From Talinum fruticosum (taxonomy: Eukaryota; Streptophyta; Magnoliopsida; Caryophyllales; Talinaceae), in the NCBI GenBank assembly GCA_021018815.1, contig JAITYX010000163.1, positions 143,145-207,144 of the forward strand: a stretch of DNA of 64,000 nt. Direction: 5' to 3'. Shown here in pieces: positions 10,426 through 23,497 of the stretch; the first letter of the stretch is position 1; each line of letters begins with the position of its first letter. Both the position numbers and the translations under genes were made by a program. The notes beneath the pieces are model-generated. The model had not been told where the DNA came from and made no database searches. It saw nothing but the letters and a program-made list of their open reading frames with translations.

Positions 10426-11616
10426 TGTACACTCTCCGGTCCTCCTCAAAATTATAGAAAGTAGAAGTTCAATAATAAATAACTTTAAACCGAGATTTTA
10501 CCTCTTAATCGTAAATAAATTTAAGTTGAGATTCCACCTCTTATTTTCTTATATTGGCATCTTTAAATTAGTTGTATTCCCTAATCACTTGCCGAACATC
10601 CAACTCAACTTGTAAAATAGATTCACATATTTTTTATCACTATCAAAACTGAATTTGCATTTATATCTCGCTCTCTAAAAATTGTAACATCTTAGTCTAC
10701 TAAAAGGGAATGAGAAAATCTATTAAAGAACAATTTCATTGTTGTAAACATTCACACACTATGATAAAAATGTGGTGAGAGAATTATTTCGCAAACTTAC
10801 CCCAAAATTCTGTAGATATTAAAATTATTTAAGATAGAAATAGGGTGAGAAAGAATGACAGCTTTCACTTTTGTATAAATTAGCAGGTGAAGCATATAAA
10901 ATAATCCCCAAATTAGGTTTCATAAAATCAGACTAATGATCAAGTGGGTAGTAAATTAATAAAATAGTTTATGAGGGAGAACAGATATAAATCCTAGAGA
11001 CAGGTAAGATAGTTTTATTTAGGGGAGGTGGGGGCAACTTAGCAAGTTAGGCAAAAGTATAGAATGAAGATATCTCATATACTTGAGGTAAGCCATTGAA
11101 ATGCTTTCAATTTGTTTTAAGCATTATTTGACAACCTTCACCCTCTAATCTCTATTTTTTGACCCTAATTGCGAAAAGAATGTAGACAAAATTAAGTGAA
11201 ATGATTCATCATCAAACAATCGAGACATCATCTCAAACTTCCCCACCCCAATTTCAAATACACACTATTATTCAATTACGACCCAAATCAAGATATGTCT
11301 AAATAGCAAAGCCAAACCGCCAAATTAACCAAGTTTGTTGGAATTAGGCATCTATAATTCAAAATCACATACCTTCGACCAGTTCTCCAAGTAGTTCCGA
11401 AACTCTTTTCTCTTTTCACCAAAATAAATATGTCATTTTCTTGTTCTTAAATCTTACTTATCCCAAACTACCACTTTATTCTGTTTATACCTCTAACAAA
11501 TAAAAATATAATAATCTAAACTAAGATCTTAAAAGTGTAAAAAGAAACATGAAAGGTGAAATAGCACTTCAAATAAACCAATGACCACTATTCAACATCT
11601 CGCTTCAATATATAGA
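10426..11616. other. AT-rich non-coding DNA
   Basis: I see no supported gene, transposon domain or strong repeat. Short open frames lack any recognisable domain. Confidence 0.5.
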
Positions 11617-13040
11617 GAAAAATACTAATAAAACTATATTACCACACCAAAAAGAAAAAAAGGAAGAAAACAGTCCATTTACAAAAAGATATCTATTTTT
11701 TTCCTTTGGATAAATTATATTTTTATCTATTTAATTATTTATATCAACAACTCATATTTAATGGACAAATTTTTTTTTTTGAGATTGCACTCACCTTCTA
11801 CAATCACCCTAGCGCTATATTTTGGCCAATTTCAAAAGATCTAACTTTAATTATTATGACCTCAAAAAGAGATAAAACAGTTGTAATAGATTATCAACTC
11901 CGTTAGTATCTGTCCATTTATATTGGATAAAGATTCCTAAGAGTTCTTCATCAATAATGACAATAATGACCTTACAAATTTGACAGAATTTGTATACTAA
12001 TTTTGGTTGACAGATAAAAAGACTGTGGGTCTTTGAGTTGGTATCTTATTACCTTTTAGATTGACAGATGCATATTGTATATGAAAAATGGATGCTAGAG
12101 TTTTTTTGTTGTTTTTTTGGTGCAATTGATGAGGCAAATCCACTGCTCCCTTGTGTGTACACCAACACACATGAGTCATTCTGAACCATCGGAGGTTCAA
12201 CTTGTATATGGTCATCGTAAGGAATTTAAATTAAGTGAAAAATATATATTGAATCAACCTTAATTAAAGTTAATATTATATTATTTAAAATTATAATTAT
12301 AATCAATTCTTGGATTATAAAATTTATTGATTATCTCAATTAATGAAAAAAGGTGCTAATAGATGATCAACTATGTTGGAAAAAGAGAATTGTAAGTATA
12401 ATTTATTTTAATCATTATAAAAATAATTTTAAAAATTGAGGAAAATTTTCTTTCTTTCTTTTTAAATTGAGGAAAAAGTACTAATGAGACTATATTATCA
12501 CAAAAAAGGAAGAGAAGTGAAGTGTCCACTTATAAAAGGAAAATTTTTTTTTGGATAAATTTTATAATTTTTATTTAATCATTTACATCAACGAATCATA
12601 TTTAATTGACCAATAATTTTTGTAGTTGGGATTGCACTAATTATAATCAATTATTGGGTTATAAAATTTATTGTTTATCTTATGAATGAGAAAAAGTGCT
12701 AATAGATGATTAGCTCTATTGACAAAAAGAGAAGTAAAAGTATAATTTTTTTCATCATCGTAAGAACAACTTCTAAAATTGAGGGAAATTGTTTTTTAAA
12801 AAATTAGGAAAAAATATTAATAAGACTATATTATCACAAAAAAAAAAAAAAGAAGAAATGGAACAGTAGAGTCTACTTATAAAAGGAAGTCTGTGTTTTT
12901 TGGGATAAATTTTATTGTTTATTTATTTAATTATTTACATCAACTGCTCATATTTAATGGCCCAATAATTTTCATGGTTGAGATTACACTGAACTCCTAC
13001 AATCACTCCCGTTACGAGTATTTGACGAATTTAAAAAGAT
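11617..13040. repeat. diverged repeat family, unit about 355 bp, 2-3 copies
   Basis: The segment ACTAATAAAACTATATTACC...TTTGGATAAATT...CATATTTAATGG...GAGATTGCACT occurs near 11617, 12478 and 12812. The last two copies form part of a tandem unit also containing ATAATCAATT...TTATAAAATTTATTG and AAAGTGCTAATAGATGAT (near 12298 and 12650). Copies differ by many substitutions and small indels. No coding content is seen; it may be a degraded MITE or LTR piece. Confidence 0.75.
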
Positions 13041-13699
<659 letters not shown>

Positions 13700-15167
13700 T
13701 TAAATATATTAAATATTAGACTCGAAAAATTTTAGATTAATAGATTAATGATAATTGGTCTTAAATGCTTTATTTAAGCTAATCTCTAATCTAATTATGG
13801 ACCAAAGTATTTTTTATACTTTGAGAACCACTCTCTATATTGTTTTTCTAGGTTTTTCTAAAGTTAATTATTTGAAAGAAATGCAAAAAAAAAAAAAAAA
13901 AGGTTTCATTGTTACCGTTGAAGTCTGCCAGAGAGAAAGTTAGAAAGTTTGGAATTGCTCTAAGCTGATTGGCAAATATATTTCTTACTATTTCGAGTAA
14001 AAAAATTATTTCTGAATCTAACGATCTCTTCTACCTGAAAACTCAGTTCATTGGAGTTGGTAAAAGAGTTAATGGAAGCCAGGACCAGTATACAATGGCT
14101 ATTTCATGAAGGTTTGAAAATTTAGCCCTCAAACTATCTCGTTACAACGGCTAAGTGACTCCATATTAAACTTCACTGTATTTAAATTCCATACTATTTA
14201 ACTTTCAAATTTCACAATATTTAAAATAAATTAAAAAAATATTTTTCCCATTAATGAAATTGCATTTAAGTAAAAATTATCCTTTTTAAAAGAAATATTT
14301 TGCCTACCATTTACTTCACTCTTTCTCTTCAAATTGGACTTGAGTTATGTGCATTTATATATTTGCACATAAGCCCACATTTTAGGAGCAGAAATAAGAC
14401 GACGTTTATACTCCAAAGTAGTTAGTGCATATACAAGACTCTTAATGATTCAAAATTTTAGTTTTTTTTTTTGCAATAAATGGAACTACTTTTCATTTTT
14501 TTAATGATGAATTTGAAAGTTTTGGTTGAAAAATTAACTCTTAATCTATTAGTATTCCTTTTTCAAGGTGAATTCCCATTAGAAAATTTTAAATATATAT
14601 ACTTTTAAAAATATTTATGACAAGTAAACATTATTACTTTTAAATGTATGATTATTTTATAACACATATGAATCTCTAAAACTGTATAAATTACTTAAAT
14701 TGAAATCTAAAAATAGCATTTACGTAGCATGAGTTAAAGAACTAGTTTATTATTAATAATAGCTTAATTATTAAGGAATAATATGTATATGACATGGCGT
14801 CATCAACAATATTAATAAATAATTCTTCAATGTAAGGTTAAATGATTTTGCTCAACAATATTAAGACATTTTAGTTTTTTTTTTCTTCTATGTTTATGGG
14901 GAGGTTGGTGTTAATCTAACTCTATTATGCATTTGTGATAAAAAAAATTCTATTATGTATTTAGGTGAATTTTTTTCTTTTAGAAAAAGCATAATTACAA
15001 AATGACAATTACTTTTCCTTTAGCATGAATTATGTAATAATTAAGTAAAGAAATAATCTTTTTTCCTGGTTTTTAAGCACAAGAAAAATGAAATGTTTAT
15101 ATTTTTAAACTATTCTTTAATACATTGCATATCCTTTTTTTTATACCTTTATCACAAGCCAGGAACA
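13700..15167. other. AT-rich non-coding DNA
   Basis: No supported gene or clear mobile element. Homopolymer runs (for example poly-A near 13885 and poly-T near 14460) are the only simple features. Confidence 0.45.
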
Positions 15168-16200
15168 ACATAAAATCCTAAGCAGATCAGCCTTATTCGC
15201 AAGACATAATACATGATATCCTTTATTTCAACGTAAATGAATATGATTTAAAGTTATACATACAATCATGTATTAAATTAAAAAAATGGTTTTGATTGAA
15301 TAGTATAATGATATTACGGCACATAAATTGTGTAATATCGTCTTTTATGTAAAACTTTTGACAATTATAAAAAATCATGTATTACGTCTCGCGAATAAGG
15401 TTGATCTGCTCAGAATTTCATGTTGTTCCCATCAACGTAGCCAACGAATACTGAAATTTCATAGTTGATAATTAAATATAATTAAAAATATAGTAATCTT
15501 AAATCATATTCATTTTGGTTGAAATAAAGCAGATCCTTAAAACAATTCATTTGCTGTGTGTGTGATAGATATGAGGTTTGGTTACGGTGGATGGGATATT
15601 GAATTAGGTTATAATTTTCGTGTACTAATTCACTAGAATGCAAATTATATTGTCAGTACATTGAATGCAAGGCCATATAAATTCTTTTATGAATTATTAT
15701 TGTCAGTACATTATGTTTCCCCATCCCAACCCTATTTGGTGCACAATTTCGTTGTGTTTTGCTTTTTCTTTGTTCTCAACAATGAAAAAAAGGCTACTGA
15801 AAATTAAAAAAAATATCAAAATTAGAGGTTGTGGCTATAACTATCTTTGTTTTTGTATGAGGTCGATAACATATATATCTTGTAGTGAGACATTTCTATG
15901 TGCCTTATTTCAACTTAAATGAATATGATTTAAGATTACTATATTTTTAATTATATTTAATTATCAATTATAAAGTTTCAGTATTCGTCGGCTATGTTGA
16001 TGGGAACAACATGAAATCCTAAGCAGATTAACCTTATTCGCAAGACGTAATACATGATTTTTTTATAATTGTCAAAGGTTTTACATAAAAGATGATATTA
16101 CACAATTTATGTGCCGTAATACCATCATACTATTCAATCAAAACCATTGTTTTAATTTAATAGGTGATTGTATGTATAACTTTAAAGTTGAAACAAGACA
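15168..16200. repeat. nested inverted-repeat complex
   Basis: About 280 bp at 15250-15530 is the reverse complement of 15905-16188: for instance GATATTACGGCACATAAATT near 15311 against AATTTATGTGCCGTAATACC near 16107. In addition the word TCCTAAGCAGATCAGCCTTA...CGCAAGACATAATACATGAT occurs three times: + near 15175, - near 15376-15432, and + near 16016. The central spacer 15550-15900 carries short open frames without recognisable domains. The layout looks like foldback transposon ends with an extra copy of one end. Confidence 0.8.
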
Positions 16201-17044
16201 ATTAAAAGATTTCTTGTATAAAGATATACAAAATGTTAGCTATAATTTTTTGTAACCTACTTGCATCATCGGAGTCTGTAATTTACTCTCTCATTATTAA
16301 ATAATTGAGTGATTTATAGGACTAAAATCAAAATATTAAAGGTTTCGAGGCTAATAGTTTGTTTGTATAATCCAAAACTAAGTGTCAACAGTTTATATGA
16401 CATTTGTTGGCGTCTTTAATTCGTAATATATGAAATGCAACATTTTTGAGCTCTTGGAATTTTTCTAAGTAAAAATTCGTAATATATGAAATACAATATT
16501 TTGGTGATGTTAGAATCCAATATTAAAGTTATTTTATTTTTAATTTTAATTTTTGGTGATTTTCTGGAGTTTTCCAATAAAGTTCAGTGATTTTTCAAAC
16601 TTTTTTAATTTGTGTGAATAATTATGTGATAGTTTCTAAGTTAAAAAAATCTTGAATAAATGCTCTTGGAAGTTTTCATAAATAAAATTTTGAGCTTAAG
16701 CTTAGATAAGATCCGTTCAAAAAAAAAAAAAAAAAAAGCTTGGATAGATTCGAAAATTAAATATAAGGTCCAACATTTGAGTCAAAACTCCCCACAATTT
16801 TCCTCCGCCAGTTGACCTATTCACTTTGCTGTAATCCAATAATTTTTCTATTTTTCATAATTTGTAGGAAAATCCAAAATTTTTAAAGGAAAATCATGTG
16901 GGAAATAATTAGCTGCCATAATTCTAAAAGATAATTAGAGCGTACCCCTATTTTATGGAAACTATTAAAAAAAATGGCGAAACCAGGATTTTAGATTAAT
17001 GTTGTCTATCTAGTAGCACTCATTATCATGTATAGCTATAGTTT
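16201..17044. other. AT-rich non-coding DNA
   Basis: A poly-A tract near 16720 and a small repeat (AAATTCGTAATATATGAAAT near 16420 and 16475) are visible; no gene. Confidence 0.4.
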
Positions 17045-17210
17045 TTTTAAAAAGAAAATTTGCTCACAATATGAGGGAGGAAATCTAATTTTTTCGGAAA
17101 GAAGGAACATGAAAATGTGGGGTGAATTTGAAAAAATTAAAACAAAATACCATATACGATAACTTGGATGCAAGTCCATGAAATAATTTATAATTTAAGT
17201 ATCATAAGAA
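17045..17210 (+). repeat. dispersed repeat, copy 1
   Basis: The block CTCACAATATGAGGGAGGAA...CATGAAAATGTGGGGTGAATTT...AATACCATATACGATAACTTGGAT resembles 25265-25430 in order and spacing. Same strand, 8.2 kb apart; no coding content. Confidence 0.65.
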
Positions 17211-18092
17211 TAAATCGGATATATCCATATTAAATAAGATAAATAAATAAATAAGATATTCTCTAAAATAAAGAATTAAATAGTTAAATGCTAAGCTTAC
17301 GCACCGAGAGAATGACAAAGAACTCGGACTTGTGGACCACTGCTTTTACATGAAAGAGGAGAGGAGAGGTGAGAAGAAAGAGATAGGGAGACATATTAGG
17401 GCTTAGGGAAATCCGAGAACAAGTGCAAATTTATTTTTCTTTTATTATCATATTCCTAATTGTTTTAGTGCCGACAACTATATTTTTCATATAAAAAAAA
17501 AATCATAATTTGTGTCAGTGAAAATGTAAAATGTTTATAATTTATTTGGAATTTTAAGGGTGTCCACATTATTTCACATATGCTATTGTCAACTCCTTCC
17601 AACTTGCTTATTAAAAAACTTTTTAGGCTTTTCAACTCTATCTCAAGTTTAAGACAAACAAAATATTTTTCTTTAAACTTTCTAAAATTAAAAGCATGCT
17701 AAAAAATTAAGGAGCTTACAAATTATAATAAAACAATAAAATACATATAACGTGGGTGTTAGTTCAATAAAGTCTAATTATGTAATTCTTATCAAAATTA
17801 AAGAAAGCTTGTCCTAAAGTATTCCAATTTTTTATTTAGGATATTTTTCATAAAAAAATTGATTTAGGATATTTTTGGAAACATAAATTGACACTATTTA
17901 ACTAGTTCCACACCAGTTCTTGGATTTGGTGGGTTGGGTGGGTGGATTTTCTTTTCATTGCCTCTTTTTCTAAATTTTTATGTTGGTATTATTGTTCTTT
18001 TCATTTTTTTATTTAGAGAATTATTTTCTATAAATTTTTTTGAAATTCTTTTACCATTCTAATTACTTGTTCCCCACGAACTAGTCTTTTAA
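17211..18092. other. AT-rich non-coding DNA
   Basis: No gene recognised. A purine-rich stretch (GAGAGGAGAGGTGAGAAG) lies near 17357. Confidence 0.4.
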
Positions 18093-18262
18093 GCAAGCTC
18101 GTTCCGATCTTGGCAAGTGTTTAATATTTTTTATTTACTTATAACTAAAAGTAATAAGATGATTCCAATCAGAGTGCTGCCAGCAAGTTTGTTCTAATCT
18201 TGACGAGTGTTTGATATTTTTTATTTACTTATAACTAAAAGTAATAAGATGATTCCAATCAG
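18093..18262. repeat. tandem duplication, two 80-bp copies
   Basis: Copies at about 18093-18172 and 18183-18262 share TTTTTTATTTACTTATAACT and AAAAGTAATAAGATGATTCC almost exactly, with changes in the first 25 bases. Confidence 0.9.
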
Positions 18263-18575
18263 GTTAAAGGAAAAAGTTTATCGTATGGTCATAAAATTAA
18301 CTTTGTTATATTTATTAGAGTGTTGGTCAAGTAAGAAGATCCAAGTTCAAAGAATGAGATAGTAGAAATTAGAATGATTATTGGGTGAATGTATTGTTGT
18401 ACATGATTGGATATAGGTTAAAAAGATCAAAGGGAAAGTTAATTGTTTGGTCGACAGACCAACTTTGTTATATTGATTAGAGTGTTGGATTATTAAGAAG
18501 ATCCAAGTTAATGAGGTAACATAGATTAGGATGATTAGTAGGTGAATGTATTGCAACACATGATTAGATAGGCTA
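18263..18575. repeat. tandem duplication, two copies of about 155 bp
   Basis: Copies 18263-18416 and 18417-18575 share AACTTTGTTATATTTATTAG/AACTTTGTTATATTGATTAG, AAGAAGATCCAAGTT and GGTGAATGTATTG. They directly follow the 80-bp duplication, so two independent duplications are adjacent. Divergence is greater than in the 80-bp pair. Confidence 0.85.
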
Positions 18576-18837
18576 AAAATGAAGTTATTTTGGATAAAAT
18601 ACGGCTAACGTCCATAAAAAGATAACATGAAAACTAATAGAAATTTAAAATGAGATGATTAAATAGGATGTGAATTACTTGAAACTTACCAAGGACATGG
18701 ATCATAATAGAAGTTCATAAAGGTGTGGAATTGGAGTAATATACCTTAAGTAGTTGGTGTCTTATACTTTAACTTTTAACCTTTTAGTGGACATTATCGC
18801 TATTTAACTTGTATAAAAGACGATGCTTCTAGCTTGC

Positions 18838-18898
<61 letters not shown>
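18838..18898. repeat. (TTA)n microsatellite
   Basis: About 20 perfect trinucleotide units. Confidence 0.97.
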
Positions 18899-18899
<1 letters not shown>

Positions 18900-19592
18900 G
18901 TGTTGAACTTGGATTCTTTATGTTTATTTATTTATATCATATAATACCACTTAATATTAGTGTTTAATACTTTATTTATTCATTTCAAAGGATTTTACCA
19001 AAGCAAAATTCATTTAGAAAACTTTTATGTGATTTTCTTAAAATTAATATCTCGCTTAGATGATAAAGATGTATACATCTAAATCTTTCTAAACTTCACC
19101 AGAGTGTGCCCTACTTTAAAAGTTGATATTACAATGAAAAATAATATAAATGTATGTGACTTAATTAAATTATCCAATGTTTAAGTTTTCAACCCTTTAA
19201 TTATTTAATTTAGTACATATATTCAATTTTCCTATTTAATCCTCACATTATGTTTAATTGAATTATTTTTCTTAATTTTGTATTTTATTCTATTTTGTAT
19301 GACATTAATTTCAATTTTTTTTGTCTATGAAGGATAATTTCATCAAATGAAAGTATCTCACACTTTATTTTAGAAGCTGAAGCTTCCAAAAATTAAAGCG
19401 AAAATGAAGTATGAAGGCATGTACCATTCTAGCATTCTCTAGATTTTGGGGATTTTGTAGCATCATAGTAGTAGTACGATCCTGGTATAATTTTGCAAAT
19501 CTCATTTATAGTTTCGTCAATTCTTTAATATTCCAAGGGCATATATAATTAATTAGTGCCCTTTTAATTTAAAATTTAAAAAATAGGTAGCA
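18899..19592. other. AT-rich intergenic DNA upstream of IDD gene
   Basis: No gene or clear element; probably distal promoter of the downstream transcription-factor gene. Confidence 0.4.
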
Positions 19593-19851
19593 ATGTACTT
19601 GTATTGTATTTTGTGCATGCAAATTTACAGTGATGATATGATGAGACTTTTGTTTCCTTGTGGGGATGTTTTTCTTTTCTGTCCAGTTGCTAGTTGTGGG
19701 TTCAACTTCGACCAACGTGGTTGGATCTGCCTTCTCTCCCCAATCTCTCTCTCTCTCTCTTTCTTTGCCCCCACCATCAACCCTCATCACCTCTTTCTCT
19801 TCTTTTCTCCCTCTCTATCTCATTCACACACACAGCCCTCTTTTAGCCAGC

Positions 19852-19893
<42 letters not shown>

Positions 19894-20380
19894 CGAAGGG
19901 GGTGTTTATTTATTTATTTATTAAGAAGACTCCCGCAGCAAGTAGTTGATGAGAGAACATATTACATATATGAGGGTTAGAGCTATGAAGAGAGGATGGG
20001 CAGCAAAAGAAAAGAAGAGAAAAGAAAAGGAAAAGCTTTTTCTTATTGAAAAGCTGAATTGAAAGCCTTATTTTAAAAGATAAAGGTAGTAGCAGGAAAG
20101 CTGGGAACCGAAAGATGGTGCCTTTTCCTTCTCTTCCATGTTCTCTCCCTCTCTCTCTCACTTTCTTTCCCTTCCAAATCTCTTCCAACTGATACACTCC
20201 ATAGTCATTATTAGCCTCTGGTGACTCAAATAATCCTTTTTTTTGTTTGACTCAGATAATCTCAACTCTCTTCTCTGATAAAAAGAAGACCACTACTATA
20301 CTCCTCAACCTCTGCACATTACACTAAACCCTTGAACCAAAAAACCCCAAAAAGAAAAAGGAAAAGAAAAAGGAACCCAA
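19593..20380 (+). promoter_or_regulatory. IDD promoter / 5' leader region, pyrimidine- and GA-rich
   Basis: Directly upstream of the IDD start codon the sequence becomes CT-rich (TCTCTCTCTCTC near 19745, CTCCCTCTCT near 20145) and contains a perfect (AG)n tract at 19855-19891. CT/GA tracts are common around plant transcription starts and are bound by GAGA-type (BPC) factors. I could not place a TATA box or start site with confidence. Open frames here are low-complexity shadows. Confidence 0.55.
19855..19891. repeat. (AG)n microsatellite in IDD leader/promoter
   Basis: About 18 uninterrupted AG units, roughly 490 bp upstream of the IDD start codon. Confidence 0.97.
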
Positions 20381-22998
20381 ATGTTAGGTGGTTCTTCTTC
20401 TTCCTCAGCTCCTTCTGATCAACAATTGAACAGTAGCCAAATGGAGAACGGGAGTAGCAGCAAGCGCAAACGCCGGCCTGCTGGAACCCCAGGTAGGTTT
20501 AATTAATTATCATTCATTTTATTCATTCATTAATATATCAGTCATCACCGTAATCCGTATCTGATAGATTATGTTGATGACGAGAGTAGTCCTCCACAAT
20601 TGCACATGAGAATAATTAACCTTATGATTTCCGATAATATCATATGCAATTGTGGACGGACTAGATATATAGATTATTGATTAGCCGTTACAGATCCGGA
20701 TGCAGAAGTGGTGTCTTTGTCCCCGAAGACACTCCTGGAATCAGATCGATATGTATGCGAGATCTGCAATCAAGGGTTCCAAAGAGACCAGAACCTGCAG
20801 ATGCACAGGAGGCGGCACAAGGTGCCGTGGAAGCTCCTGAAGAGAGAGAATCCAGTGGTCCGGAAGCGAGTGTTCGTGTGTCCCGAGCCGACCTGCCTCC
20901 ACCACGACCCTTGCCATGCACTTGGAGACTTAGTCGGCATTAAGAAGCACTTCCGCCGCAAGCACAGCAACCACAAGCAGTGGGTCTGTGACAAGTGCTC
21001 CAAAGCTTATGCAGTTCAGTCTGATTATAAAGCCCATCTCAAAACCTGTGGCACCCGCGGCCACTCCTGCGATTGTGGCCGCGTTTTCTCCAGGTAGGTC
21101 AAGATCCATTTTTACCATTCATTCTACATATGTTTCACAAACCCTCCATGCTCAATACAAAAGGAAAGAGGGTAGGCAAATTAATGAGACTTTCTTTTGG
21201 CGGGTTTGACTTGATGCATTAAGAAATTATATGTACAAGGAATGAGGATTTTTGGGTAGTGATAATATATAAATTGTTAATTATGTGATTTGACATTTTG
21301 AATCTTTTAATTTAATTTAATAAATTGGGCAATGGAGTCTATTCTATCATTCCATAGCTCGATAAGTCAAAAGGGTGGGGAATACAGTTAGCTTATTTTA
21401 CGGCCAGATTGAGTCCGGCTTTGATATCGAGTTGGTATATATCCTGTATAATGATTTTCTCTTTCCATTATCACACTCGCTAGCAAGTCGTCTTGATCAT
21501 CTAGCTTAATAAAATGCTCTCCTTTGACCCATCAGAAAAAGTACTAGGAGTGGTTATGGTTTGGAAGTTTGGAGCATAAATACACGAATTTCTAAGAAAA
21601 ATTCTCAGTGGGGAATTGTGTTTTTCGTTTTCCAGTTAACTAGGTAGCCAGCTATATATATATATACAGTATATATGGGTAGCTACCTAGTCTGTTGAAA
21701 TGGTGTGGGAAAACTGTAATGATGAATATGCCTCATATCTAATAATCATAGTCCTTGTACATTGATTTTTTGGAGGTTTGAAATTTGTAAGGTTGATCTT
21801 GGTGGACATGAAAGATGATCAAGACATGCTATTTTTATCAATATCAATATCAATAGATTCATGAAATTTGGTTTTTATCATATGGTTTTGTTTATGTTGG
21901 TGTTATTATGATCTTATCCCTACATGTCATGTTATTCAACAGTATTGTTCCTTTTATTTGTTTGTCTTTGTCTCTACTACTCATCCTCATTCTATACAGA
22001 CAAATAAACCCTCAATGAACCTTCCTTTTGAATGGAGAAATACCCATCACTTTGTTCTACTTTTTGAAAACATCTACCACTCACATAACCAAATTATTCG
22101 TTTTAACCTTACTCATTATGTCTTTGACTCATTTGCCTTTGTTTTTGTTCTTGTTCTTGTTCCATCCTCTTGTCTTCACCTTTGCATAATTTTCCATAGG
22201 GTTGAGAGCTTCATTGAGCACCAAGACGCATGTCACATGGGTCGTCTTCGCCCTTCTGAACATCATCATCATCACCAGCCAACTCAACAGCCTCAGCCGC
22301 CACCGTCACAGCCGCCGCCACCACCAACGGTGTGCTTGTCTCGAGCCGCCTCTAGCTCGAGCCCGTCTAACGAGACGGCTTGGCCAACCACAGGACTAAC
22401 CATGACGGCTACCAGACCACCCTCGGAGAGCAATGCTCACAACTTGGACCTCCAGCTCTCATCAGTCTCCCCAAAGGGGGCCGACTATGATCAGACTAAC
22501 CACTCCACCGCGCTCCAGCTCTCCATTGGTTCCTCCGACTTCACGGAGAAGCTCACCATGGAGACTAACTCGAACTCAAACTCAAACTCAAACAATAAGG
22601 TCCTGGTGGCCACAGCCTCGAGCCCCTCAAGCCAAGCCGCTATTGTCAAGGAGCAAGCCAGCGAGCAACTCAAGGTGGCAATGGCTGAGAAGGCCTACGC
22701 AGAGGAGGCCAGGAGAGAGGCTAAGCGCCAGATTGAGCTCGCCGAGAGGGAGTTTGCCAACGCCAAGCGCATAAGGCAACAAGCACAGGCGGAGTTAGAC
22801 AAGGCTCAAGCCCTCAAGGAGCAAGCCATGAAGCAAATCAGCTCAACCCTCTTGCAAATCACGTGTCATGCCTGCAAACAGCAGTTTCAAACTACCGCTC
22901 CAACAACAAACACCACGATAACCACCATAATACCGGAGGACCAGAACAGTTCTCTAGCGGAAAGCCAAGTCGAGGACGATAATCAAACACTATCTTAA
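20381..22998 (+). CDS. IDD: INDETERMINATE-DOMAIN C2H2 zinc-finger transcription factor (SGR5/IDD14-16 type)
   Basis: Nuclear DNA-binding protein of the plant IDD family. Three exons: 20381-20492, 20694-21093 and 22200-22998 join to 1,311 nt, 436 aa, with GT/AG introns and matching phases. The residue-28 basic cluster KRKRR is a likely nuclear signal. The ID domain has four fingers: C59-C62-H75-H79; C100-C105-H123-H128; C136-C139-H152-C156 (C2HC); C163-C165-H178-C182. Signature blocks are [20 protein letters not shown] and [19 protein letters not shown]. The middle is His/Gln/Pro/Ser-rich. A charged Ala/Glu/Lys/Gln-rich coiled coil spans about residues 322-388, followed by TCHACKQQF (C393, C396). 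That C-terminal coiled coil places it with SGR5/IDD15, IDD14 and IDD16, known for roles in shoot gravitropism, auxin-related growth and starch metabolism. The first ATG is chosen because it sits just after the leader and keeps the basic cluster. Orthology to one member is not resolved. Confidence 0.95.
20493..20693 (+). other. IDD intron 1
   Basis: 201 bp, donor CAG|GTAGGT and acceptor TTACAG|AT. It splits the Asp codon at residue 38, just before the conserved [11 protein letters not shown] block. Confidence 0.93.
21094..22199 (+). other. IDD intron 2, with frame open into exon 3
   Basis: 1,106 bp, donor CAG|GTAGGT, acceptor CCATAG|GG. It splits the Arg171 codon inside finger 4. The last 332 bases (from an ATG at 21868) are open in the same frame as exon 3. 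The intron-encoded part is hydrophobic and Phe/Val-rich with no recognisable domain, so this is probably chance. Related IDD14 genes are known to make a splice form lacking a functional DNA-binding domain, so transcripts starting or retained here deserve mention. Confidence 0.9.
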
Positions 22999-23474
22999 GT
23001 TGAATCTACTTGTTTTTTTTTTTTTTCCTTTTTTAAGGCTTGAGACGCCATAATTACAAAGTTAAATATATGCTTATATTTAGAGTTGTAGCTTAGAAAC
23101 ATGGTGTTTGTTTCCTTTTTTTTTTTTTTCCCTAAGAAGGGTGGGAGTTTGGTTATTTTATTTGTTCATTAATTTGGTGAAACTAAGGACTAAAATAATG
23201 AGAGAGAACTATGATGGGCATATTTTGGTTCCCTAATGTAAGGTATTGAGGATGGAATATGATAATGTTTGAATGTTCCCTTTATGATGTACTTAGTTTA
23301 TGTTTTCCATATCAATATTATATACTATATTATATCATACTATATCTATGAGAGAGAATCCATTTGGACTATTGGGAGATCTTTGTTGGTCAGAAACGTG
23401 GTGACGTGACCTGACCCCTCCTCAAATAAATCATAAAACAAGCAAAAATTCATCCCATTTACTGCTTCAGAAAA
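22999..23474 (+). other. IDD 3' UTR and downstream sequence
   Basis: The region after the stop holds two long T-runs (near 23011 and 23117). An AATAAA at 23425-23430 is a candidate polyadenylation signal about 430 bp downstream of the stop; near-upstream signals in plants are loose, so cleavage may occur earlier. Confidence 0.4.
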
Positions 23475-23497
23475 TGAGAGAGAGAGAGAGAGAGAGT
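23475..23497. repeat. (GA)n microsatellite
   Basis: About 11 GA units downstream of the IDD gene. Confidence 0.9.

Noticed and set aside
20677..21118. Four extra open frames overlapping IDD exon 2
   Set aside because: Only the frame with ordered zinc-finger Cys/His residues and correct splice phases is real.
22202..22774. Alternative-frame and minus-strand open frames over IDD exon 3
   Set aside because: Shadows of the well-supported IDD coding frame.
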